NCBI GenBank assembly: GCA_937923145.1
Contig: CALAJT010000045.1
Location: forward strand, 1 to 64,000
Reading direction: 5' to 3'
DNA length: 64,000 nucleotides
From: an uncultured Rubritalea sp.
GTDB lineage: Bacteria > Verrucomicrobiota > Verrucomicrobiia > Verrucomicrobiales > Akkermansiaceae
The position numbers and the translations under genes are program-made. The notes beneath the pieces were generated by a model, which did no database searches, was not told the origin of the DNA, and saw only the letters and a list, made by a program, of their open reading frames with translations. Shown here one piece after another: positions 54,196-63,210 of the stretch (position 1 is its first letter; every line of letters begins with the position of its first letter).

Positions 54196-55869
54196 CTAGC
54201 GAGGAAGTGGGAATGCTCTATTGAAGGCAAACACTTCTTGCTGAATCTCAGCTAGCTTAGTATCGTCTGCTCGATTTTCTAGAGCGGCATGAATGAAGTC
54301 TGCTACTTGAGCTATGTCTTCCTCCTTCATACCACGGGTAGTAACAGCTGGAGTTCCTAGACGGATTCCACTAGGCTTGAATGGGCTAGCAGTATCGAAT
54401 GGTATAGAGTTCTTGTTAATCGTGATGCCTACTTTATCAAGAGCATCAGATGCAATAGCTCCGTCCATTCCAGATGGTCTTAGGTCAACGAGCATGAGGT
54501 GATTATCAGTGCCGCCTGATAGAATACTGTATCCGTGCTCAGTGAGTCTAGCTGCGAGAGCCTGTGCGTTTTTAACGACTTGCTCTGAGTAACCTTTAAA
54601 ATCTGGTCTAAGCGCTTCACCGAAGCAAACTGCCTTCGCTGCTATCACGTGCATGAGTGGCCCACCCTGAATTCCTGGGAATACCTGAGAATCGATTTTC
54701 TTAGCGTGTTCAGATTTGCAAAGAATGATGCCTCCACGTGGTCCACGAAGTGACTTGTGCGTAGTAGAAGTTACGAAGTCTGCATGTGGCACTGGGTTCG
54801 GGTGAACTCCAGCCGCTACAAGACCCGCGATGTGTGCCATGTCCACGAAGAGGTAAGCTCCGACTTTCTTGGCAATCTTACCCATACGCTCGAAATCGAT
54901 TTCTCTAGGATAAGCACTCGCACCTGAGGTTATAAGTGCAGGCTTAAGTTCTACCGCCATTTTTTCAAGAGCATCATAGTCGATGCGCATATCTTCTTCG
55001 CTCACACCGTAGTGAGTCACGTCGTAGAATTTACCTGAGAAGTTTGCTTTGTGTCCGTGAGTGAGGTGTCCACCGTGTGCCAGATCCATTGTGAGAATCT
55101 TATCGCCCGGCTTGAGCACTGAGAAGTAAACCGCTGTGTTTGCCTGTGAGCCAGAGTGTGGCTGAACATTAGCATGATCTGCTCCGAAGAGTTCCTTGAG
55201 ACGATCAATCGCGATCTGCTCAACAACGTCCACGTGTTCACACCCACCATACCAACGACGACCTGGATAACCTTCTGCATACTTATTAGTAAGAAGGCTA
55301 CCTTGAGCTTCCATTACTGCTGGGCTAGTAAAGTTTTCTGATGCGATTAGCTCGATGTGGCTACGCTGTCTTCGACCTTCAGCATCAACTGCTGCGAAAA
55401 CGTCTGGATCACCGATAGCGAGTGGGCTACCAGATGCTTTTCGAACACGAGCTTCGTGTCTTCCACCTTCGAATTCTGTGTGAAGGAAAGCATCAACGAC
55501 TGATGCCATATCTGCCTCCGCTACATGATTTTGCCCTAAGCATAAAACGTTAGAATCATTATGTTCTCTAGAAACTCTAGCCTCATCAGCAGAACGCACG
55601 TTGACCGCTCGAATGCCGACGAAACGGTTCGCCGCCATGCAGACACCTACGCCTGATGTGCATACTAGAATGCCTGCATCGTAAGTTCCATTAGAAACTT
55701 CGATGGCTACTTCATTAGCGTAGTCAGCGTAATCTACAGAGTCACTAGAGTTGGTGCCATAGTCAGTCACCTCATGCCCTTGTTCTGTAAGGTATCTAAC
55801 GATTGAGTCTTTTAATTGAACGCCGCCGTGGTCGGCTCCTAATGCTATACGGTATGTTGATTCACTCAT
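54196..55869 (-). CDS. fused ribose-5-phosphate isomerase B and serine hydroxymethyltransferase
   Basis: A 557-residue bifunctional protein. Residues about 1-145 are Rpi[37 protein letters not shown] (catalytic Cys) and [12 protein letters not shown]. It interconverts ribose-5-P and ribulose-5-P. Residues about 150-557 are Gly[40 protein letters not shown], and the PLP Lys in [12 protein letters not shown]. It makes glycine and methylene-THF from serine. No stop or frameshift separates them; the linker is about 10-20 residues. A strong terminator follows, and the next gene upstream is fabD. Both halves look active. Confidence 0.95.
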   Translation of the reverse strand: MSESTYRIALGADHGGVQLKDSIVRYLTEQGHEVTDYGTNSSDSVDYADYANEVAIEVSNGTYDAGILVCTSGVGVCMAANRFVGIRAVNVRSADEARVSREHNDSNVLCLGQNHVAEADMASVVDAFLHTEFEGGRHEARVRKASGSPLAIGDPDVFAAVDAEGRRQRSHIELIASENFTSPAVMEAQGSLLTNKYAEGYPGRRWYGGCEHVDVVEQIAIDRLKELFGADHANVQPHSGSQANTAVYFSVLKPGDKILTMDLAHGGHLTHGHKANFSGKFYDVTHYGVSEEDMRIDYDALEKMAVELKPALITSGASAYPREIDFERMGKIAKKVGAYLFVDMAHIAGLVAAGVHPNPVPHADFVTSTTHKSLRGPRGGIILCKSEHAKKIDSQVFPGIQGGPLMHVIAAKAVCFGEALRPDFKGYSEQVVKNAQALAARLTEHGYSILSGGTDNHLMLVDLRPSGMDGAIASDALDKVGITINKNSIPFDTASPFKPSGIRLGTPAVTTRGMKEEDIAQVADFIHAALENRADDTKLAEIQQEVFAFNRAFPLPR

Positions 55870-56011
55870 AATTTGTTATGTGCCTATGGCACGATATTGG
55901 TAAATAGTCAAATATCAATAGGATTGAAAAGAGAACGAAAGCTATAAATCTACTAAGAAAAAGCATCTCACTACAGTCATTAATATCAACCCATTTAAAT
56001 TTGTCATTAGC

Positions 56012-56938
56012 TTAACTAAGAGTTTCTACAGCGGCATCAAGCGATTCGATGTCTTCTATGCTAATTACAGTAGCCTCCTTGTTGATTCGCTTCATCATTC
56101 CCGCAATAAGTTTACCAGGTCCTAGCTCGATAAATGTAGTGTGACCTTCAGCAATGAGAGCTTCGATACATTCTACCCATCTCACAGAGCCTGTTACTTG
56201 GTTCTCTAAAGTCTCACGGATTTCGTCAGCTCCTCTTACTATTCCACCTTTGAAATTACTTGCCACTGGGATGCGTGGATTCAGAACGTGAGTTCCTAGT
56301 AGGACACCAGATAACTTATCCTGTGCAGATTGCATAAGACGTGAGTGATAAGCTCCTGCTACATTCAGCTTCTTAGCCATTTTACAGCCTGCTTCTTTTG
56401 CATTTACGATCGCTTTGTCTACTCCCTCTTCGCTTCCAGACAATACTATTTGCCCTGGAGCATTATAGTTTGCAACATCCACGTCAGATTCAGCGGCGAG
56501 TGCTTCTACTGCTTCAGGAGTTCCACCGATCATAGCCGCCATTGCGCCTTGAGTTGCATTACAAGCTTCCTCCATAAACTGACCACGAAGCTCGACTACT
56601 TTTAAACCGTCTGCGAATGAGAATGTCCCAGCTGCGGCATGGGCAGTGAACTCACCTAGTGAAAGTCCTGCTGCCGCTACCGGCTTAAATTCTGGTAACC
56701 GCTCTCTTAATACTGCGAGACAGGCTAGTCCATGAAGGTAGAGTGCTGGCTGGCAACGTGAGGTTTTGATTAGTTCCTCATCCGGTCCATTAAACATGAT
56801 TTCACTGAGTGAAAACCCGAGTGCTTCATCCGCTTGATCGAAAAGTGATTTTGCTACGTCATATTGCTCGACGAGATCCTTGCCCATGCCCACTTTTTGT
56901 GCGCCCTGCCCTGAGAATAAAATAACAGCGTTGCTCAT
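56012..56938 (-). CDS. fabD: malonyl-CoA-acyl carrier protein transacylase
   Basis: A 308-residue enzyme that loads malonate on ACP for fatty acid synthesis. LFSGQGAQ at the start, the catalytic Ser in GLSLGEF (S about 92), and the His in GAYHSRLMQ (about 198). KLNVAGAYHS and NFKGGIV are normal for FabD. Located alone, with other fab genes outside the window. Confidence 0.95.
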   Translation of the reverse strand: MSNAVILFSGQGAQKVGMGKDLVEQYDVAKSLFDQADEALGFSLSEIMFNGPDEELIKTSRCQPALYLHGLACLAVLRERLPEFKPVAAAGLSLGEFTAHAAAGTFSFADGLKVVELRGQFMEEACNATQGAMAAMIGGTPEAVEALAAESDVDVANYNAPGQIVLSGSEEGVDKAIVNAKEAGCKMAKKLNVAGAYHSRLMQSAQDKLSGVLLGTHVLNPRIPVASNFKGGIVRGADEIRETLENQVTGSVRWVECIEALIAEGHTTFIELGPGKLIAGMMKRINKEATVISIEDIESLDAAVETLS

Positions 56939-56986
56939 ATTCTATATTTCTAACTGTCAGTAGACATACTTCACAGAAAAAAATGA

Positions 56987-57004
56987 AAAAAGTATATACT
57001 TTTT
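56987..57004. promoter_or_regulatory. 18-bp perfect palindrome between fabD and tRNA-Ser
   Basis: AAAAAGTATATACTTTTT is its own reverse complement. It lies about 50 bases upstream of fabD (minus) and about 70 bases upstream of the tRNA-Ser (plus), so it could be an operator or promoter element for either. It is AT-only except for one G and one C, so chance cannot be excluded. Confidence 0.4.
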
Positions 57005-57071
57005 CTTGCAATTAATCTCAGTTTACGCTTTCTTCTGCCCGCAGCCAAAAAGCTCGCAACACTTTCTAAGC

Positions 57072-57159
57072 GGAGGGGTGGCAGAGTGGTTTAATGCACC
57101 GGTCTTGAAAACCGACGTGGGGAGACTCACCGTGAGTTCGAATCTCACCCCCTCTGCCA
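57072..57159 (+). tRNA. tRNA-Ser (anticodon TGA)
   Basis: Acceptor GGAGGGG pairs with CCCCTCT (one G-T); anticodon loop CTTGAAA gives TGA; a long variable arm (GTGGGGAGACTCAC) as expected for tRNA-Ser; T arm GTGAG-TTCGAAT-CTCAC; CCA encoded at 57157-57159. Its 3' end is repeated 206 bases downstream. Confidence 0.95.
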
Positions 57160-57374
57160 TTTATTTTAGATAAAGCCTTCAGGCATAAACCACCTGGAGG
57201 CTTTTTCACGTCTAGACCTCAAGGTGAGATGAGAACGCAGTTCGATTGCCCCGACCAGATGAGCGCAGCGAAACTGGTAAATCCCCCTCCCATGTCGACG
57301 GAGGAGGAGGCATGCCAATTTGCAAAGCCGTGAGCGCAGCGAAGGCAATCTCACCCCCTCTGCCATTTATTTTA
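57141..57374. repeat. 28-bp direct repeat of the tRNA-Ser 3' end (att-like)
   Basis: The 28 bases at 57141-57168 (from the T arm through CCA and eight downstream bases) recur exactly at 57347-57374. The sequence after each copy is also similar (a CCTTCAGG...CCTGNAG hairpin then a T run), so the duplication extended through the terminator. Between them lie about 180 bases with two GAGCGCAGCGAA hairpins (57261-57272 and 57333-57343 region). This is the shape left by integration at a tRNA gene, but no integrase or cargo remains. Confidence 0.9.
57175..57206 (+). terminator. terminator of tRNA-Ser
   Basis: GCCTTCAGG...CCTGGAGGC (57175-57183 with 57193-57201) is a stem with a G-T pair, followed by TTTTT. 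The duplicated copy is at 57383-57413 (CTTCAGG...CCTGAAG then eight T). Confidence 0.85.
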
Positions 57375-57382
57375 AGAATTAA

Positions 57383-57414
57383 CCTTCAGGTCTAAACCGC
57401 CTGAAGTTTTTTTT
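57383..57414 (+). terminator. second (duplicated) terminator after the tRNA-Ser region
   Basis: CTTCAGG (57384-57390) with CCTGAAG (57400-57406), then eight T. It is related to the first terminator and lies just after the second copy of the tRNA 3' end. Confidence 0.85.
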
Positions 57415-57437
57415 GTGCTTAGAAGTAAAAGCTTAAC

Positions 57438-57544
57438 CACGAATCTACACTAATTATCACGAATGTGGTGCCCGATGGAACCCAGCACGATGGATTCATT
57501 TTGACCACGGAAGGCAACAACTCAAACATTCGTGATAATTCGTG
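57438..57544. repeat. inverted pair of 10-bp-phased repeats (CACGAAT class)
   Basis: CACGAAT at 57438, CACTAAT at 57448 and CACGAAT at 57458, exactly 10 bases apart; inverted copies ATTCGTG at 57528 and 57538, also 10 apart. AATTATCACGAATGT (57452-57466) is exactly complementary to 57526-57540. Same geometry as the CAGAATT and CTGATT arrays but a different heptamer. Confidence 0.9.
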
Positions 57545-57566
57545 ATAAAAAAGTTTGATCGACCCA

Positions 57567-57601
57567 AGCAAAAAGCCACGCTCATTGCTGAACATGGCTT
57601 T
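57567..57601 (-). terminator. likely terminator of trxB
   Basis: On the minus strand AAAGCCA (57601-57595) pairs with TGGCTTT (57578-57572) around a 16-base loop, then TTG. It starts 24 bases after the trxB stop. Confidence 0.65.
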
Positions 57602-57624
57602 GAAATTTATAGTTATCTCAGAAA

Positions 57625-58587
57625 TTAATCTTCGAGAGTTGCCAGGTAATGCTCAGCTTCTAGTGAAGCAGCACAGCCTTGTCCGGCTGCTGTTATTCCT
57701 TGGCGGTAGACTGTGTCGGCTACGTCACCTGCGGCGAATATGCCTGGTGTTTTAGTCGCTGTCTTACCCGGGATCTGAAGGATGTATCCAGAGTCGTCTA
57801 AGTCTACGAGTTCCTTGCTGATGAAGTCAGTGTTCGGATTATGACCGATCGCCATAAAGACGCCTTCTACTTCTAGCTCAGATTCTGAGCCATCGACTGT
57901 ACTCTTCAGCTTCACCGCTTTGATACGCTTATTGTCATCAAGGATGTAGTCGATCACTCCGGAGTTCCAGACTGGCTCGATTTTCTCATTAGCTAGAGCA
58001 CGCGCAGCCATAATCTTAGATGCTCGAAGTTCTTCGCGACGATGAATGAGGTAGACTTTACTAGCGAATTTCGTAAGGAATGTTGCCTCCTCCGCAGCTG
58101 AATCGCCACCACCGATAACACATACTGGCACATCACGATAAAATGCTCCATCACAGGTAGCACATGCTGTTAGACCTGCTCCAGATTTGACCAGCTCTTC
58201 CTCACCTGGGAGTCCCAGGTATCTAGCAGATGCTCCTGATGCGATGATTACCGTCTTGGTTTGATAGACTTTCACATCGTCAGGTGAGTAGACATTATGC
58301 GTATGCACAGCGAATGTCTTGTCTAAGTTTTGCTCTATGTTTGTAACAGCGATACCGTTTTCTACACGAGTGCCGAAGCGCTCTGCCTGAGCCTGCATTT
58401 TCTGCATGAGCTCAGGACCCATGATTCCATCTGGAAATCCTGGGAAGTTCTCTACATCTGTAGTAGTAGTAAGCTGGCCTCCTGGCTGTGAACCAGTGAG
58501 GATGAGTGGTGAAAGATCTGCTCGGGCAGAATAAATAGCGGCAGTGTAGCCAGCAGGCCCGGTGCCGATGATAATGACGTTTTCCAT
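57625..58587 (-). CDS. trxB: thioredoxin reductase
   Basis: About 320 residues from the ATG at 58587 ([17 protein letters not shown]); a GTG or ATG five codons upstream is less likely. The FAD loop is [14 protein letters not shown], redox cysteines are in [14 protein letters not shown] loop [10 protein letters not shown], and the C-terminal FAD motif is [10 protein letters not shown]. It recycles thioredoxin with NADPH. Standard low-Mr type. Confidence 0.96.
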   Translation of the reverse strand: MENVIIIGTGPAGYTAAIYSARADLSPLILTGSQPGGQLTTTTDVENFPGFPDGIMGPELMQKMQAQAERFGTRVENGIAVTNIEQNLDKTFAVHTHNVYSPDDVKVYQTKTVIIASGASARYLGLPGEEELVKSGAGLTACATCDGAFYRDVPVCVIGGGDSAAEEATFLTKFASKVYLIHRREELRASKIMAARALANEKIEPVWNSGVIDYILDDNKRIKAVKLKSTVDGSESELEVEGVFMAIGHNPNTDFISKELVDLDDSGYILQIPGKTATKTPGIFAAGDVADTVYRQGITAAGQGCAASLEAEHYLATLED

Positions 58588-58647
58588 GTTGTTATGAGTC
58601 ACTTAAGACTGAGTTATTTCAAGTTTTTTATCGAATCCAGTCTAGAT

Positions 58648-59214
58648 TTAAACTGTCATTACTTCCTTCTCTTTAGCTACTGACTCTTCTTCCACTTTTT
58701 TACCAAAAGTATCTGTGAGTTCCTGCACTTGAACTTCGTAATCGTGGAGAGAGTCTTCTGTGAGAACATTACTATCCTTCATTTTCTTACCCATATCCAT
58801 ACCGTCTTTTCTGCATCCACGGACGCGGATTTTGATGTCTTCACTGATCGTTCTGACACGCTTCACCATCTCCTGACGTCGCTCCTCGTTGAGCTCAGGT
58901 ATTGGTAATCGGAGGAGTTTACCTTCGTTCACTGGATTAAATCCTAGTTGAGCTTCGCGGATACCACGGTCGATATCATCTGCAGTGCTAGGATCGTGTG
59001 GCTGGATGACGATCTGTCTTGGCTCTGGTGTAGAAATAATCGCTAGATCACGAAGTTTCATCTTAGTGCCATACGCTTTCACATCTACCATGACGTTCTC
59101 GACGAGTGATGGTGATGCTTTTCCTGTGCGGACTGAGGAGAATTCTGTAGACATGTGCTCCACGGCTGACTCCATCGCCATCTCTATTTCTGCGAGTGCT
59201 TCTTTAGGTTCCAT
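58648..59214 (-). CDS. frr: ribosome recycling factor
   Basis: A 188-residue protein. RTGKASPSLVENV, LRDLAIISTPEPRQIVIQPHDPS and KLLRLPIPELNEERRQEMVKRV (in parts) are RRF signatures. With EF-G it splits post-termination ribosomes. Directly downstream of pyrH, the common pyrH-frr pair. Confidence 0.97.
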   Translation of the reverse strand: MEPKEALAEIEMAMESAVEHMSTEFSSVRTGKASPSLVENVMVDVKAYGTKMKLRDLAIISTPEPRQIVIQPHDPSTADDIDRGIREAQLGFNPVNEGKLLRLPIPELNEERRQEMVKRVRTISEDIKIRVRGCRKDGMDMGKKMKDSNVLTEDSLHDYEVQVQELTDTFGKKVEEESVAKEKEVMTV

Positions 59215-59242
59215 AATGTGTTTCTATTGATTGTTAAAAAGA

Positions 59243-59971
59243 TTATTTATTGGTAACGATTGTACCGATTTTCTCACCGAGGATTGCCTTGGTGATGTTG
59301 CCATGGACGTTGAGATCGAATACCATGATCGGGATATTGTTGTCCATACAAAGTGAGAATGCGGTTGAGTCCATTACCCCGAGTTGGTCGTTGATGCAGG
59401 TTTCAAAGTCTACTGTTTCGTAGCGTACTGCGTCAGAATTTTTCTTAGGATCTGAACAGTAAACACCGTCTACCATAGTTGCCTTGAGAATACAGTTCGC
59501 TCCCATCTCACTCGCGCGGAGTGCGGCTGTGGTGTCTGTAGAGAAGAATGGACTTCCTGTTCCAGCTGCGAAAATCACGACTGTTCCCTGGCTAAGTTGT
59601 CGTCTGGCTTTTCTACGGATAAATGGTTCAGCGACGTTTTTCATCTCGATCGCTGACTGCACTATACAAGGGACTTTTTCAGCCTCGATAGCGCTCTGCA
59701 CGGCTAGAGCATTCATCACTGTCGCCATCATGCCAACATAGTCTGCTGTAGCTCTATCCATGCCACGAGCCGATGCACTAGCACCTCTCCAGAAGTTTCC
59801 GCCACCTACTACGATAGCTATTTCTACTCCTGCCTCGTGAGCTGCTTTGATCTCTTTAGCGATCCGCTCTACTATCTCCGGGGAGATATTATCTTGGCTA
59901 CCTACCTCGCGCAGAGCTTCACCGCTCAGCTTGAGAACTACTCGTTTAAATGGGATCTCAGTATTGCTCAT
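59243..59971 (-). CDS. pyrH: uridylate kinase
   Basis: 242 residues from the ATG at 59971 (MSNTEIPFKRVVLKLSGEAL); the upstream extension of 16 codons is unlikely. Amino-acid-kinase fold with VVLKLSGEAL, VVGGGNFWRG, and the ATP region with TDTTAALRA. It phosphorylates UMP to UDP. frr follows 28 bases on. Confidence 0.96.
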   Translation of the reverse strand: MSNTEIPFKRVVLKLSGEALREVGSQDNISPEIVERIAKEIKAAHEAGVEIAIVVGGGNFWRGASASARGMDRATADYVGMMATVMNALAVQSAIEAEKVPCIVQSAIEMKNVAEPFIRRKARRQLSQGTVVIFAAGTGSPFFSTDTTAALRASEMGANCILKATMVDGVYCSDPKKNSDAVRYETVDFETCINDQLGVMDSTAFSLCMDNNIPIMVFDLNVHGNITKAILGEKIGTIVTNK

Positions 59972-60155
59972 AATCGTCTCCCCATAGAAAACAATTACCC
60001 GGCTGGATTGGAAAGACAAATCGCCCGAATATGAAAAAAATCTACTTCACTTGATCCTTCTGCTGCCACTTACTTAATAAATCAACTAGTTCTTTAGCTA
60101 AATTGATAGGGACCTTACAGGTTTTGCGTCTGTAGTAGTAGGCTAGCTTGCGAGT

Positions 60156-60347
60156 TTAGGAGTTTACGATTGGTTTATTCTCTTTCTTCGCCTTGGCAAA
60201 TGCTTCCTCAGCCCACGGATACCAACTCACCAGATTTTCCGAATGTTCCTGGAGGTAAGGTGATGGTTTTTTAGCCAGGCAATCCTCTACTACTTTCTTT
60301 TCCTGAGCGACTCTGCTGAAACTGGAAATTACGCCAATGCCGAACAT
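60156..60347 (-). pseudogene. N-terminal remnant of a DUF255 thioredoxin-domain protein
   Basis: 63 codons. [20 protein letters not shown] and [14 protein letters not shown] match the start of DUF255/SSP411 proteins (usually [44 protein letters not shown]). It stops right after KPIVNS, before the CHWCH cysteines; the ~100 in-frame bases after the stop (LAYYYRRKTCKVPINL) do not resume the family. No signal peptide or export motif is evident. It is a decayed or truncated gene in the gap between pyrH and the YggS-type gene. Confidence 0.6.
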
Positions 60348-60404
60348 GGTGCTGCTCTACTTTTTAGTAAAAGCATGGATATTAAAGGTCCGATATGATC
60401 TTTT

Positions 60405-61079
60405 CTAGCGATTACCAAAGATACTAGTTCCTACCCTAACATAAGTAGCACCTTCTTCAATAGCCACCTCAAAGTCTCCGCTCATTCCCATACTTAGATG
60501 AGGAAGCTTGATGTTAAGCTCCTGCTCTAGCTGATCCCTCAGTTCTCTCACTTTAGTAAACCAATGCCTAGCTTGCTCAGGCTCCGACACTGCTGGAGGA
60601 ATACACATTAGACCTATTATTGATAAGCTTTTAAGATCTAGCAGTTCCGTGAATACTTCCACCAATTGATTAACATCAAAACCACCCTTCGCCTCCTCTT
60701 TACCGATATTAACCTGGAGTAAAACTTTAGGCCTTATGCCCATATCAGCCGCGACATTATTGGCATATCTAGCGAGCTTGAGACTATCAATACTGTGGAT
60801 TACATGGAACAGTCCAAAGACTTTACGGACTTTATTTTTCTGCAAACCACCGATGTAATGCCATTCTAGATTTGGCGACATTGCGGGGATTTTCTCTTGT
60901 CCTTCTTGAAGTTTATTTTCGCCAAGAATTTGCTGACCAGCATCAACTGCTAACTGTATATGATCTACTGGCCATGTTTTACTAACTGCTATTAATTCGA
61001 CAGAATCACTACGCCCACCACGTTCACAAGCCGCGCTAATACGGCTCTTAATTTCGGCTAGGTTTTCAGCAACGCTCAT
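60405..61079 (-). CDS. YggS/PROSC-type PLP-binding protein
   Basis: A 224-residue single-domain PLP protein. The Schiff-base Lys is in LIAVSKTWP (K34), the rest of the barrel in ILGENKLQEG, WHYIGGLQKNK and the C-terminal SMGMSGDFEVAIEEGATYVRVG. These proteins buffer PLP and keep amino- and keto-acid balance; no catalytic activity is known. Length is typical. Confidence 0.95.
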   Translation of the reverse strand: MSVAENLAEIKSRISAACERGGRSDSVELIAVSKTWPVDHIQLAVDAGQQILGENKLQEGQEKIPAMSPNLEWHYIGGLQKNKVRKVFGLFHVIHSIDSLKLARYANNVAADMGIRPKVLLQVNIGKEEAKGGFDVNQLVEVFTELLDLKSLSIIGLMCIPPAVSEPEQARHWFTKVRELRDQLEQELNIKLPHLSMGMSGDFEVAIEEGATYVRVGTSIFGNR

Positions 61080-61112
61080 GTGAATATAGATTTAAGGTAG
61101 AAAATTTTTAGA

Positions 61113-61148
61113 CAGAATTAGACAGAATTAGACAGAATTAGCAGAATT
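61113..61148. repeat. 10-bp-phased heptamer array (CAGAATT, four units)
   Basis: CAGAATT at 61113, 61123, 61133 and 61142; the first three sit in a perfect 10-base tandem repeat GACAGAATTA. Preceded by TTTTTA. It lies in the 74-base gap between hemB and the YggS-type gene and belongs to the same family as 14586-14621 and 38577-38678. Confidence 0.95.
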
Positions 61149-61153
61149 AGTAA

Positions 61154-62119
61154 TTACTTTAACCAACCTGCTACGTCTTTAGCGAAGTAACTAAGAATAA
61201 TGTCTGCACCTGCACGTTTGATTCCGGTGAGACTTTCTAACACTACTGCCTTTTCATCAAGCCACCCTGCCTTCGCAGCGCTCTTTATCATGAGGTATTC
61301 GCCACTTACTTGATAGGCGGCGATTGGTAGTGTGGAAGTTTCTTTTAATCTAAGAATTATATCTAGGTAAGCACCTGCAGGCTTTACCATGATCATGTCA
61401 GCCCCCTCTTCCTCGTCCAAGATTGCTTCTCTGACAGATTCGCGCACGTTGGCGTAATCCATCTGGTAGGTTTTTTTATCGCCTGCTTTAGGTGCTGAAT
61501 CTAGTGCGCCTCGAAATGGTCCATAATAAGCCGAAGCATATTTTGCAGTGTAAGAAAGAATTGATACTTCTTCGTGTCCTTTAGAATCAAGCGTCTTACG
61601 GATCGCGGCTACTCGTCCATCCATCATATCACTGGGTGAAACGATGTCTACTCCAGCTTCAGCGTGACAAAGAGCTTGTTTACAGAGGATCTCTACTGAC
61701 TCGTCATTCAGGATCTTGCCGTCTTCTACTAAGCCATCATGCCCATCGCTATTGTATGGATCTAGAGCAATGTCAGTGATTACTATTAGCTCAGGACACG
61801 CTGTTTTCAGGGCTCTAACTGCTCTTGGAATAAGACCTTCAGAATTCCACGCTTCATCACCTGTAGGGTTCTTAAGTTTCTCATCAACTGCTGGAAAAAT
61901 AACTACCGCAGGGACTCCCAAAGCAAAGGCTTCACTAGCTTCTTGCACCAAGCCCGCAATTGACCAGCGCTTGCAGCCAGGCATTGCAGCGATGTCCTCA
62001 TTGGCATCACCTTCTTGCACGAATAGTGGATAGATAAAGTCATGTGCAGAAAGGATCACCTCTCTGACTAGATTTCTAATCCCAGCTGATTTACGATTTC
62101 TTCTTGGCCTGTGATGCAT
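61154..62119 (-). CDS. hemB: delta-aminolevulinic acid dehydratase (porphobilinogen synthase)
   Basis: A 321-residue enzyme that joins two aminolevulinates in haem synthesis. Seen: FVQEG, SPSDMMDGRV, the active-site Lys in MVKPAGAYLD and YQVSGEYLM. The metal site ALDPYNSDGHDGLVEDG has Asp where zinc forms carry Cys, so it is probably the Mg2+-using type. 15 bases after the opcA stop. Confidence 0.96.
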   Translation of the reverse strand: MHHRPRRNRKSAGIRNLVREVILSAHDFIYPLFVQEGDANEDIAAMPGCKRWSIAGLVQEASEAFALGVPAVVIFPAVDEKLKNPTGDEAWNSEGLIPRAVRALKTACPELIVITDIALDPYNSDGHDGLVEDGKILNDESVEILCKQALCHAEAGVDIVSPSDMMDGRVAAIRKTLDSKGHEEVSILSYTAKYASAYYGPFRGALDSAPKAGDKKTYQMDYANVRESVREAILDEEEGADMIMVKPAGAYLDIILRLKETSTLPIAAYQVSGEYLMIKSAAKAGWLDEKAVVLESLTGIKRAGADIILSYFAKDVAGWLK

Positions 62120-62133
62120 AGGTCTATTAATTT

Positions 62134-63201
62134 TTACACTAAATCTAAGAACTTAGGGAAAATCCGTTTGTAGAGTGAGTTTTTGCCCCCACGGGATAGC
62201 TGATTAGTAACTAACTCTGCACCATCGATACTGTCTGCCTGACCGTGAGTATCTAGAGTATGTTTGCTACACTTCAATAGATGATGTAGAAGGTCGTCGC
62301 CTTTATTTCGAGAAATACAAATTTCAACAGAATCAGAAATCACCTCGAATTTACTAATCGGCATGCTCTCATCATCATACTTAACTTCTACGTCGACTAA
62401 TTCACCATTCTTCTTCTCAAATCTATAGCTGCCATTTAAATCACCATCGTCCACAAGATCCTGCGAAGGCTGCCAACCTGCTAAATCGCAATACCAAGCC
62501 ACCATTAGCAGAGCTGAAAATCTATGCTTAGGATTCGCTACCACTTTAATTTTTTGAGTCGTAGGAAGAGACTCCGCTGCCATCGGGTCATCATATAGAG
62601 CGGCTACCGCTAGACGATAGTTATACGTTCTCGTCCAAGCTAAATCTTGAATCACTAGACTTTTTTTATCTCCCCAAGCCTCAGACATCAGCTTAAAACT
62701 ATCGATAGGATTCTTCCAATCAGATGAATCTATCACCAAACGATTAATTCTGCGATAAAGTCCCTCGCTAAACATATTACTGAGGTCACCTTGCCACCAT
62801 AGGATTAGAGGGAGATCACTCTGTAGGTTAGCGAAAATAGTATTTCTAAATCTACCTGTAGAACGTCCAGTGAGATGAAATGCAATCTGTTCACAACAAA
62901 CAGACTTCTGCCCATGAGCTAAGTGACAATGTGCTGTTATCCAAGCACTCACTGTTTTTTCCTTTGCTTGTTTATCGATACCTACGAGAATCGCCCGACA
63001 AGCGTGCTCACGAGTTATCTTCCGAACAATATCAGAATTTTTAGCTAATGAACCTTTTTCTTCAGAATAAACTGCAAAGTTCATCAAAGAAGCATTAGTT
63101 CTAGCTTCATCTGCCTCCCAAAGCTTATATAATTCCTTCTCTATGTTAGCCACCTCTACTGGGGTGCCTAGAGCCATGTTTTCTGAGTCAGTCATGTTCA
63201 C
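62134..63201 (-). CDS. OpcA-like glucose-6-phosphate dehydrogenase assembly protein
   Basis: A 355-residue protein. The pattern CCEQIAFHLTGRST, LPLILWWQGDLS and VIDSSDWKN is the OpcA family signature. In cyanobacteria OpcA allosterically activates Zwf and is encoded beside it, as here (9 bases from zwf). It should bind Zwf; no catalytic motif is expected. Function inferred from family and position. Confidence 0.88.
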   Translation of the reverse strand: MNMTDSENMALGTPVEVANIEKELYKLWEADEARTNASLMNFAVYSEEKGSLAKNSDIVRKITREHACRAILVGIDKQAKEKTVSAWITAHCHLAHGQKSVCCEQIAFHLTGRSTGRFRNTIFANLQSDLPLILWWQGDLSNMFSEGLYRRINRLVIDSSDWKNPIDSFKLMSEAWGDKKSLVIQDLAWTRTYNYRLAVAALYDDPMAAESLPTTQKIKVVANPKHRFSALLMVAWYCDLAGWQPSQDLVDDGDLNGSYRFEKKNGELVDVEVKYDDESMPISKFEVISDSVEICISRNKGDDLLHHLLKCSKHTLDTHGQADSIDGAELVTNQLSRGGKNSLYKRIFPKFLDLV

Positions 63202-63210
63202 AATTATTAG

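Noticed and set aside
57166-57366. Minus-strand open frame of 66 codons beside tRNA-Ser
   Set aside because: It covers the duplicated tRNA 3' end and its hairpins, so it is not a coding region.
61111-61149. CRISPR array
   Set aside because: The GACAGAATTA repeats are 10 bp long with no spacers; no cas genes are present.
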